From an uncultured Polyangiaceae bacterium (GTDB lineage Bacteria > Myxococcota_A > Polyangia > Polyangiales > Polyangiaceae), in the NCBI GenBank assembly GCA_938004815.1, contig CALKVR010001380.1, forward strand, positions 1 to 22,477: a stretch of 22,477 nt of DNA, given 5' to 3'. Shown in pieces: positions 8,544-17,579 of this stretch (within the stretch, counting starts at the first letter, position 1; every line of letters begins with the position of its first letter). Below the pieces are notes generated by a model, which was not told where the DNA came from, searched no databases, and worked only from the letters and a program-made list of their open reading frames with translations. The translations under genes were made by a program, and so were the position numbers.

Positions 8544-9244
8544 CCCTGGTTCTCGGCATTTCCACGTCGACAGCCCGCGGATCGGTGGCCGTCGCCGGCG
8601 CTTCGGGGCTGCTCGCGGTCGTGACACACGAGGTGCTCGAGGCCCACGCCGAGCGCCTCTTCGGCCTGATCGACGAGGCGCTCCGCGAAGCAGGGGCCGA
8701 CCGTCGAGCCGTGGGCGCCGTTGCCTGCGATGTCGGGCCGGGGTCGTTCACCGGGCTGCGCGTCGGCGTCGCATCGGCTGCGGGGATCACGGCGGCCCTC
8801 GGCGTACCCGGCATCGGGGTCGGCTCGCTCGAGTCCATGGCGCACGCGGCGCTCCGCGACGGCGCGCCTGGTGCCGGGCGCGTCGTGGTCGCGCTCGACG
8901 CCAAGAAGGGCGAGGTGTTCCTCGGCGTCTTCGATCCTGCCGGCGCATCCATCGAGCCTGCGCGCCATCTGGCGAGGGACGCCGCCGCGGTCGAGATCGA
9001 GCGCGCCGCGTCCGAGCCTCGCGCTCGGTTGGCTGGCGCCGTGATCGCCGAGCTCGTGCCCGCCCTCGCCGCCGACCTCGCCGCGTCCGGGCGGCTCGTG
9101 AGATCGAGGGCCGCCGATCTGCCGTGCGCCGGCTCGGTCGCGCTCGTCGCGCACGCTTGGCTCTCGGAAAAAAGAGAGTTTCCCCCGCTGCTTCCCGTGT
9201 ACGTTCGGGAGCCGGACGCGAAGCCTGCCGCACCGCGGGCGTAG
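8540..9244 (+). CDS. tsaB: tRNA threonylcarbamoyladenosine biosynthesis protein TsaB
   Basis: A 234-residue member of the ASKHA-fold TsaB family. With TsaD and TsaE it transfers threonylcarbamoyl to A37 of ANN-decoding tRNAs (t6A). The N terminus MTLVLGISTSTARGSVAV is the first phosphate-loop strand pair of the fold. The family signature GPGSFTGLRVG lies at residues 66-76, and VVALDAKKGEVFLGVF is the usual start of the second lobe. The length is normal for TsaB (~220-240). The GTG start at 8540 is supported because it begins the conserved first strand immediately. It is the first gene of a plus-strand series running to recO. The region upstream (8471-8539) shows no clear promoter. Confidence 0.93.
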   Translation: MTLVLGISTSTARGSVAVAGASGLLAVVTHEVLEAHAERLFGLIDEALREAGADRRAVGAVACDVGPGSFTGLRVGVASAAGITAALGVPGIGVGSLESMAHAALRDGAPGAGRVVVALDAKKGEVFLGVFDPAGASIEPARHLARDAAAVEIERAASEPRARLAGAVIAELVPALAADLAASGRLVRSRAADLPCAGSVALVAHAWLSEKREFPPLLPVYVREPDAKPAAPRA

Positions 9245-9267
9245 CGATCGCAGACGAGCGGCGATGA

Positions 9268-9273
9268 TAAGAT
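9268..9273 (+). promoter_or_regulatory. Candidate -10 (TAAGAT) favouring the ATG at 9282
   Basis: TAAGAT lies 8 nt before ATG 9282 and downstream of the alternative ATG 9264. If used, transcription would begin at about 9280, making 9282 a near-leaderless start and excluding 9264. Confidence 0.3.
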
Positions 9274-9281
9274 CGGCTTCC

Positions 9282-10139
9282 ATGGTTGACGCGCCCGGCG
9301 ACCCCAGCGGCGAAGCTCCGGTGGATCTGCCGCCGAGCCAGCGCACCACGGTCGAAGACGAGCCGACCGCCGATCCGACCGACTCGTTCGATCGGGCGCG
9401 TGCGTACGAGGTAGAGTCCTCGGACCACGCCGACGACAGCAGCCTCACCGGGCTCGACGACGTGGAGCCCACGTCGGAGGGCGAGCGCCTGCGAGGGCGG
9501 TTCGGGCGCCGGTTCGAAGTGGGCGACGTCATCTTCCGCGAGGGCGAAGAAGGCCTGAACGCGTACCTGCTCGAAGAGGGGCGCGTCCGGCTCATCAAGC
9601 GCGTGCGCGGGGTCGAGCGCTCGCTCATGGTCCTCAAGCCCGGCGATCTGTTCGGCGAGTCGGCCCTTTTGTCCGGCGCGACGCGCTCGTCGACGGCCAT
9701 CGCGCTCACCGCAGGGCTCGCGCTGTCGCTGGACCAGGCGACGCTCCAGAACCTCCTCGAGCGCAACCCGGTCGTGGCCGGCCGCCTCGTCAAGCAGCTC
9801 GTGCGCCGCTTGCGCGACGCCGAGGATCAGATCGAGATCATGATGCTCAGCGACACCCAGTCCAAGGTCGTGAGCGCGCTCCTCAAGCTGGCCCAGAAGG
9901 ACTACGCCGAGTCGCCCGGCCACGCGGTCGCCTTTTCGATCTCGCCGATGGAGCTCTCGACGCGCGTTGGCCTCGACGTCGACACCGTCAAGCGCGTGGT
10001 CCAGGAGCTCCGCGAGGGGCAATATCTGCGGGTGGCCGACGAGCGGCTCGAGATCCCCGACCTCGACGCTCTCCGGCGGCTCTTCGCCCTGCTCGGCGTC
10101 AAAGACGAGATACGCGGCGAGCTCGACGAGGGTAGGTGA
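9282..10139 (+). CDS. Crp/Fnr-family transcriptional regulator
   Basis: A 285-residue protein (291 if ATG 9264 is used). Residues ~1-70 are an acidic, probably disordered lead not typical of the family. A cyclic-nucleotide-binding jelly roll follows, with FEVGDVIFREGEEGLNAYLL and the phosphate-cassette-like GDLFGESALLSGATRSST at ~121-138. After the dimerisation helix comes a winged helix-turn-helix (MELSTRVGLDVDTVKRVVQE, from ~223) like the Crp DNA-recognition unit. The cassette keeps the Gly-Glu and Arg positions used for cNMP binding in Crp, but the actual ligand is unknown. No cysteines for an Fnr iron-sulfur cluster are present. It follows tsaB by 37 bp, and the targets cannot be told from the sequence. 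Confidence 0.9.
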   Translation: MVDAPGDPSGEAPVDLPPSQRTTVEDEPTADPTDSFDRARAYEVESSDHADDSSLTGLDDVEPTSEGERLRGRFGRRFEVGDVIFREGEEGLNAYLLEEGRVRLIKRVRGVERSLMVLKPGDLFGESALLSGATRSSTAIALTAGLALSLDQATLQNLLERNPVVAGRLVKQLVRRLRDAEDQIEIMMLSDTQSKVVSALLKLAQKDYAESPGHAVAFSISPMELSTRVGLDVDTVKRVVQELREGQYLRVADERLEIPDLDALRRLFALLGVKDEIRGELDEGR

Positions 10140-10178
10140 CCGAGCCCCGGGGCCGCGCCGTCGATCTTCGCCGTTTTC

Positions 10179-10206
10179 TTGACCGAGATTTTCGCCGCTG
10201 ATACCG
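10179..10206 (+). promoter_or_regulatory. Candidate promoter upstream of the TPR lipoprotein
   Basis: TTGACC at 10179-10184 matches five of six consensus -35 bases. GATACC (10200-10205) or ATACCG (10201-10206) follows at 15-16 nt spacing as a weak -10. It sits in the 80-bp gap after the Crp-family gene, just before the GTG start at 10220. Confidence 0.35.
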
Positions 10207-10219
10207 GACCTTCACCGCC

Positions 10220-11095
10220 GTGAAGATCCCCGCAATCTGCCGCCGCACTACGCTCGCTGCCCTCGTCGGAACCTCGGCGCTGCTCGGCGCTTGCGCCGGG
10301 GGCGAGGGCGAGCCCAAGGACCCTCGCAGCGTGGCCGTCTACGACGTCGCGCGCGACGAGTACGGCAAGGGCAACCTCCGCGAGGCACTCGCCAAGGTCC
10401 GCGAGGCGCTCGAGGTGGACGGGGACAACGCCGACGCCGCCTACCTCGGCGCGATCATCCACCTCGCGTTCTGCGAGCGCGACGCGTCGTCGTCCGACTG
10501 CCAGTTCGCCGAGGCGGAGAAGTACGCGCGCAAGGCGCTCGACGCCGCCCCCGACATGCGCGACGCGCGCAACACCCTGGGCGTCGTCCTCGTGCACGAG
10601 AAGCGCTACGACGACGCGATCGAGATCCTGAAGCCGCTGACCGAGGACATCCTCTACGGTTCGCCCGAGAAGTCGTGGGGCAACCTCGGCTGGGCGTACC
10701 TGCAGCAGGGAAAGATCGACGACGCGATCGACGCGCTCCTCCGCTCGGTGGCGGCGCAGCCCCGGTTCTGCGTCGGCAATTTTCGGCTCGGGATCGCCTA
10801 CGAGAAGAAGGGCGAGGCCAAGGCCGCGCGCCAGGCGCTCACGCGCGCGCTCGAGACCGACGACCGCTGCGGCCGGATCCAGGAGGCGTGGGAGGCCCGC
10901 GGGCGCGCCGCGCTCCGGCTCGGCGCCAGAGAAGACGCCCGCAACGATCTGTCGAAGTGCGCGGAGCTCGATCCCAAGTCCCCGTCCGGGGCGCGGTGTG
11001 AAGGACAGCTCCGTCAGCTCGGGCCGGCCGACGCGGCCCCCGCAGAAGCGCCCGCCCCCGCGCCCGCTCCCGCCGCGGCGCCCACATCTTCCTGA
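10220..11095 (+). CDS. TPR-repeat lipoprotein, PilF/PilW/Tgl type (type IV pilus pilotin-like)
   Basis: A 291-residue outer-membrane lipoprotein candidate. The signal peptide ends in the canonical lipobox LGAC, with C25 as the lipidated Cys. Tetratricopeptide repeats span roughly residues 37-245, for example AVYDVARDEYGKGNLREALA, YARKALDAAPDMRDARNTLG and SWGNLGWAYLQQGKIDDAID. A Pro/Ala-rich tail follows (~265-291). The arrangement of an OM lipoprotein with about six TPRs matches PilF/PilW of pseudomonads and neisseriae and Tgl of Myxococcus, which help the PilQ secretin assemble. The following gene is RodZ-like, the same order as pilF-rodZ in gammaproteobacteria, which supports the assignment. 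Four cysteines in the repeats (three near residues 90-101) are unusual. GTG start; no Shine-Dalgarno sequence is seen. Confidence 0.82.
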   Translation: MKIPAICRRTTLAALVGTSALLGACAGGEGEPKDPRSVAVYDVARDEYGKGNLREALAKVREALEVDGDNADAAYLGAIIHLAFCERDASSSDCQFAEAEKYARKALDAAPDMRDARNTLGVVLVHEKRYDDAIEILKPLTEDILYGSPEKSWGNLGWAYLQQGKIDDAIDALLRSVAAQPRFCVGNFRLGIAYEKKGEAKAARQALTRALETDDRCGRIQEAWEARGRAALRLGAREDARNDLSKCAELDPKSPSGARCEGQLRQLGPADAAPAEAPAPAPAPAAAPTSS

Positions 11096-11314
11096 GCGCC
11101 GCGTCCGCGCCGACTGATTGGTCCGGCCACATCGCGCCGCCGAGCAGATCGGGATCACGACAAACCCGCGCGGTTCGACGGCGCCTCGCGCGCGACCTGA
11201 ACCCGTGTCGGGTGACCGGCGAACGAAAAAAATCGGACCGCGAAAGTCAAGAGGCAATTTGGTACTCGATCCGCTACCACTCTGCCTCCCTCGGACGAGG
11301 GGCCCGAGACCTCT
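11096..11314 (+). other. Intergenic region between TPR lipoprotein and RodZ-like gene
   Basis: A 219-bp gap without a credible gene or tRNA. It contains an A-run (CGAACGAAAAAAATCGG, near 11219-11235), AT-rich for this genome, and a short perfect hairpin CCCTC-GGAC-GAGGG at 11288-11301, 13 nt before the RodZ-like ATG. The latter could be a 5'-leader structure. No consensus promoter is convincing. Confidence 0.35.
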
Positions 11315-11761
11315 ATGGATTCCATCGGCCGATACCTACGGAGCGTTCGCGAATCGCGCGGCATGAGCGTCGAAGAAGTCTCGCGCGCCACGCGCATCCC
11401 GATCGTGTCGATCGAGCGGATCGAGGGCGATCACTTCGATGATCTGCCGGGTGAGGTGTTCGTGCGGGGCTTCCTCAAGGCCTACGCTCGCGCCGTCCAC
11501 GCTTCGGTCGACGAGGTTCTGGCCCGATACACGGCGTGTCGCCGTGTGGCCTGGGTGACGCCGTTGCCCATCTCGTCTTCGGCCGAAGAGCGGTCGCCCG
11601 GCCGCCGCGTCGGGGTGGCGATCGCCTTCGTCCTGCTCCTGATCCTCTTCACCGTCGCCATCAGCATCGTCCTCCGGCCGCGCGGCCAGGGCGTCCCGCG
11701 CGAGCTGTCGGGCTACGAGCCCGGCGGGGCGTCGGCGCCGGCTACGACCGAGCCGGTCTGA
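11315..11761 (+). CDS. RodZ-like helix-turn-helix membrane protein
   Basis: A 148-residue protein with a cytoplasmic RodZ-type HTH domain at residues ~4-70. IGRYLRSVRESRGMSVEEVS is the first helix pair, and IPIVSIERIEGDHFDDLPG followed by VFVRGFLKAYAR is the RodZ/HTH_25 signature. One transmembrane helix follows at ~98-120 (VGVAIAFVLLLILFTVAISIV), then a short Pro/Ala-rich periplasmic tail. RodZ links MreB to the elongation machinery, and shorter RodZ-like proteins occur widely. This one lacks the C-terminal periplasmic beta domain of E. coli RodZ, so a full morphogenetic role is uncertain. It lies between the PilF/Tgl-like gene and recO, with 15 bp to the next start. Confidence 0.85.
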   Translation: MDSIGRYLRSVRESRGMSVEEVSRATRIPIVSIERIEGDHFDDLPGEVFVRGFLKAYARAVHASVDEVLARYTACRRVAWVTPLPISSSAEERSPGRRVGVAIAFVLLLILFTVAISIVLRPRGQGVPRELSGYEPGGASAPATTEPV

Positions 11762-11776
11762 GGCCGGCCGCCGCGC

Positions 11777-12523
11777 ATGGCGGGCCGGCTGGGGCGCTCG
11801 ACGATCGAGCGCACGCTCGTGACACCTGCCCTCTTGGTGCGGCGCGTCGATGTGGGCGACGCCGACGTCCTCGCCACGTTGTTCACGCGTGAGCGCGGTC
11901 TCGTCTCGGCGTCGGCGCGGCGAGCCCGTGGGCCCAAGTCGCGGCTCGGGCCGCTCGAGCCGCTGCACACCCTGAGGGTCGTGATCGAGATCACCGCGCG
12001 CTCGGACGTGGGGCGCCTGAAAGAGGCGAGCCTGCTCCGGCCCAGGCTCCACCTGCTGGAGGATCCTGCCCGCATGGAGGCTGCTTCGCAGATCCTCCGC
12101 TGGGTGCGCACCCTCGCGCCTTCGAACGAGCCCGAGCCCGGCGCGTTCGATCTCGTGGACGCGGCGCTCGATCACCTGGCCGAGGTGGCGCCTCTCGCCG
12201 CCGACGCGATCCTCGGCGCGACGGGGCTCTCGCTAGCGGCCGCGTTCGGCTACCGCCTCGAGCTCGAGGCCTGCGTCCGTTGCGGGACGCCATGCCCGGC
12301 GGGAGTGGCCGCGCTCGTCGACCCTGCCGCAGGCGGGGTGGTCTGTCGCGCCTGCGGCGGCGGGACGGTGCTGGTGCGCGCGGCCGCGCGAGCGTCGCTC
12401 GGGCGGGTGCTGCGCGGTGACGGGCTCGAGCTGACGAAAGAGGAGGCGGCGATCGCGGTCGACCTCGCCACGAGCACCATCGACGCGCACGCGCGCGCTC
12501 GCGCCGCCCCGCGCTCGAAGTGA
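11777..12523 (+). CDS. recO: DNA repair protein RecO
   Basis: A 248-residue protein of normal RecO length. RecO anneals single strands and, with RecR (and RecF), loads RecA at gaps. The N-terminal OB-fold segment TPALLVRRVDVGDADVLATL followed by FTRERGLVSASARRAR is typical: strand, 'E/D-D-vL' turn, then the 'G.....ARgaR' basic loop that binds DNA. The C-terminal half is helical and carries the zinc finger, with C166/C169 in ACVRCG and C190/C193 in VCRACGG. ATG 11777 is the first start after the RodZ-like stop. The stop is 7 bp from the convergent phosphoesterase gene. Confidence 0.93.
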   Translation: MAGRLGRSTIERTLVTPALLVRRVDVGDADVLATLFTRERGLVSASARRARGPKSRLGPLEPLHTLRVVIEITARSDVGRLKEASLLRPRLHLLEDPARMEAASQILRWVRTLAPSNEPEPGAFDLVDAALDHLAEVAPLAADAILGATGLSLAAAFGYRLELEACVRCGTPCPAGVAALVDPAAGGVVCRACGGGTVLVRAAARASLGRVLRGDGLELTKEEAAIAVDLATSTIDAHARARAAPRSK

Positions 12524-12530
12524 GCGCGGA

Positions 12531-13703
12531 TCACGACGCGAGGAGGTGACGACGGATGGCGCGCGGGCCCGAGGCGGCGCGCTCGATCTCGAGAAAGGGG
12601 CGGCCGGGTGCGTCGCGTGGGAACGAGAAGCTGCCGGTGTTGGCGTACCGACCCGTGAGCGCCTCGCGGTGAGCGTGGCCCATCACCACCAGCTCTGCGC
12701 CGGTGGCGTCGGCGACGGCTTCTGCGCCCCGCGCGAGGAGCTCGGGGACGCTGCCCCCGTAGCGGTCGAAGCCGAGCGCCCACGAGACGCCCATCGCGAT
12801 CGCGCCCGCACCGAGGAGCGAGAGCCCGGCGCTCCGGTTGCCTGCCGCGACGGCAGCGGCGCCCGAGAGCAGCGCGACCGTCGCCCCGACCCGATCGAGG
12901 TAGAGGCGCTGGAACGTCCGGCCGCGATCCGCGAGCGTGGGGACGGCGCAGGCGCCCGCGAGGGCGCGGGTGCGGGCGGCGTCGAGACCGTGCGCGAGAC
13001 CGAACGCCGCCTCGCGCTCGGCCCCCAGGGCGCGATCGGCAGCGGCGCGCGCGTCGAACCCGGGGCCGCTCGCGGCCAGCGCGCGGAACGCCGTGTCGAA
13101 GTACTTGTAGACGACGTAGGGCCCGCGCACGCCGTACCAGCGAAACGCAGAGGCGAGCAGCCAGAGGGGGGTCTTGTCGTTGGCGTTGAGGTACCGGAAC
13201 GCGCCGGTCGGCGCGATGAACTCTTCGACGAAGCGAACGCCGAGGCTGCGCGCTCCGGCCACGAGCGGGTGCGCCGTCGCGTTGTCCGGATCGAAGAGGT
13301 GGCCGTGCTCGAGGTGCAGGCCGGCCTCGTGGATGAACCAGGGCGACGTGCGCACACGCGCGCGCCGCTCGCCGTCGAGCCGCAGCCCGCCGAGCAGGGC
13401 GCCGCGCTCGGCGGGATCGCCGGCGGCGGCGTCGTGGTTGCCGCCCACGACCCAGAGCTCGCCGCCGCGCTCGACGTGCTCGCCGAGGGCGCGGGCGAAC
13501 GCCGCGTGCGTCTCGACCGCCTCACGCAGCGCGGTGCCGCGCGCCTCTCCGGGGTGGTCGGCCGAGAGGTCGAAGAGATCGCCCAAGAAGACGAGCCGCG
13601 CGCCGGGGTGGTCGGTGACGAGGCGCACGGCGTCGGCCACGACCCTGGGGGGCGTGTCACGCACGAGGTGGAGATCCCCGACGACGATCGTTCGCTGCGA
13701 CAT
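12531..13703 (-). CDS. Calcineurin-like metallophosphoesterase with internal membrane segment (LpxH-like motifs)
   Basis: A 390-residue protein containing all the metal-binding motifs of the family: GDLH (D10, H12), GDLFD (D42), GNHD (N89-D91), LEHGHLFDPDN (H133/H135) and VMGHAH (H343/H345). The HGH-x-x-D spacing and the final GHAH resemble UDP-2,3-diacylglucosamine hydrolase (LpxH-type) enzymes, so a lipid-linked or nucleotide diphosphate substrate is plausible, though the protein is much longer than LpxH (~240). The extra length is an insert between HGH and GHAH that includes two hydrophobic helices at ~272-311. The frame is open far upstream (to 14492), but that stretch lies opposite hemH; ATG 13703 starts directly before the first conserved strand. 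It is divergent from hemH. Confidence 0.85.
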   Translation of the reverse strand: MSQRTIVVGDLHLVRDTPPRVVADAVRLVTDHPGARLVFLGDLFDLSADHPGEARGTALREAVETHAAFARALGEHVERGGELWVVGGNHDAAAGDPAERGALLGGLRLDGERRARVRTSPWFIHEAGLHLEHGHLFDPDNATAHPLVAGARSLGVRFVEEFIAPTGAFRYLNANDKTPLWLLASAFRWYGVRGPYVVYKYFDTAFRALAASGPGFDARAAADRALGAEREAAFGLAHGLDAARTRALAGACAVPTLADRGRTFQRLYLDRVGATVALLSGAAAVAAGNRSAGLSLLGAGAIAMGVSWALGFDRYGGSVPELLARGAEAVADATGAELVVMGHAHREALTGRYANTGSFSFPRDAPGRPFLEIERAASGPRAIRRHLLAS

Positions 13704-13791
13704 GCCGAACCGCAGATGTGTTTCACCCCCGCGGCCTCCCGGCAAGCAAGAACGCGCGCGTGACCAACCCGTCACGACTTTGTTAGAACGT

Positions 13792-14684
13792 ATGGGGGGA
13801 GCGAAGGCATCATCCTCAGCTGTCACGGCACGATCGCGGACCTCGCCGACCTGCCCGCGTTCTTGCGCAACGTTCGGCGAGGCCACCCGGCTCCTCCGGA
13901 GCTGGTCGCCGAGGTACGCCGCCGCTACGAGCTGATAGGGCCCTCGCCGCTCCTCGAGACGTCGCGCGCCCAGGCTGCCGCCCTCGAGGCGCGTCTCGGC
14001 ATCCCTTGCCGCGCGGCCGGGCGCCTGTGGGGTCCGTACCCAGCCGAGATCCTCGACGAGCTGCGTGCCGCCGGCGCCACCCGCCTCCTCAGCCTCCCGC
14101 TCGCCCCGCAGTCGGTGCACGTCTACCACGCGGCGGTCGAAGCGGCGCTCGGCGCGAGCGCGGGCTCGTCGCTGGTTCGCGCGCCGCACTGGGGGAGCGA
14201 GCCGGCGCTCATCGCTGCGTTCACGGCCACCATCGACGCCGCCCTCGGCGGGCTCGGCGCCGATCAGGCGCCGGCCGCGACCATCGTCCTCACCGCCCAC
14301 TCGCTGCCCGCCCGGGTGATCGCCGCCGGCGATCCGTACGAGGTCGAATTTCGGCGCTCGGCCGAGCTCGTCGCGGCGGCCTTTCGCGACCGCGGGCATC
14401 GCGTCGAGATCGCGTTCCAGAGCCAGGGCGCGACGGCCGACGTGTGGATCGGGCCCGACTACACCGACGTCCTCCGCGCGCTCGCGACCCAAGGGGCGAC
14501 CGCCGTCGTGGTCTCACCGATCGGGTTTCTCGCCGAGCACGTCGAGACGCTCTACGACCTCGACGTCGAGGGCGCCGCCGTCGCCGCGGGGCTCGGCCTC
14601 CGCTACGCGCGCGCTCGCGCGGTCGGAACGCGCGCCGAGCTCGTCGATGCGCTCGAGGCCGTCGCGCGGCGCGCGCTCGGCTGA
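13792..14684 (+). CDS. hemH: Ferrochelatase, start region out of frame at a G6 run
   Basis: Ferrochelatase inserts Fe2+ into protoporphyrin in the last step of heme synthesis. The family core is present: GIILSCHGTIADLADLPAFL at the N terminus, RYELIGPSPLLETS, TAHSLPARVIAAGDPY with the catalytic His (codon 14298-14300), and GFLAEHVETLYDLD with the conserved Glu (codon 14544-14546). The total (~297 residues) is normal. The conserved N terminus is translated in a frame open from 13764, but that frame has no ATG, GTG or TTG before TTG 13863, which lies inside the conserved domain. ATG 13792 is one base out of phase; one more G in GGGGGG (13794-13799) would give MGGSEGIILSCHGT. The coordinates assume that correction. 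Confidence 0.85.
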
Positions 14685-14724
14685 TCTCGGCGGCGTTCGG
14701 CCTGGCTTCGGGTTCGCCGGCAGG

Positions 14725-14730
14725 TAAACT
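14725..14730 (+). promoter_or_regulatory. Candidate -10 (TAAACT) for the TPR-peptidase gene
   Basis: TAAACT ends 9 nt before ATG 14740 in the 55-bp gap after hemH. It matches four of six consensus -10 bases, with no Shine-Dalgarno sequence after it, so the transcript would be nearly leaderless. The -35 is unclear. Confidence 0.3.
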
Positions 14731-14739
14731 GCGCGTTCG

Positions 14740-17541
<2,802 letters not shown>

Positions 17542-17554
17542 GGGGGCCGTGAAA

Positions 17555-17579
17555 GAGCAGCAACAACCCGTTGCTACTC
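17555..17579. terminator. Candidate terminator hairpin between convergent genes
   Basis: GAGCAGCAAC (17555-17564) and GTTGCTACTC (17570-17579) form a 10-bp stem with one mismatch and a 5-nt loop. The stop codon of the minus-strand regulator (17574-17576) lies in the stem. On the minus strand the stem is followed by CTTTC, a poor U-tract. It could serve both convergent genes. Confidence 0.4.

Noticed and set aside
8471..9793. Continuation of the minus-strand frame that ends at 8240, reaching upstream to 9793 opposite tsaB and the Crp-type gene.
   Set aside because: Only the short part from ATG 8470 looks like coding. The rest is antisense to well-supported genes.
13760..13775. GTGAC-N6-GTCAC inverted repeat upstream of hemH, considered as a Crp-family operator.
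   Set aside because: GTGA to TCAC spacing is 8 rather than the 6 of the Crp consensus, and there is only one copy. A chance palindrome cannot be excluded.
13704..14492. Upstream extension of the metallophosphoesterase frame to 14492.
   Set aside because: The extension lies antisense to conserved ferrochelatase coding. The phosphoesterase's first conserved strand begins right at ATG 13703.
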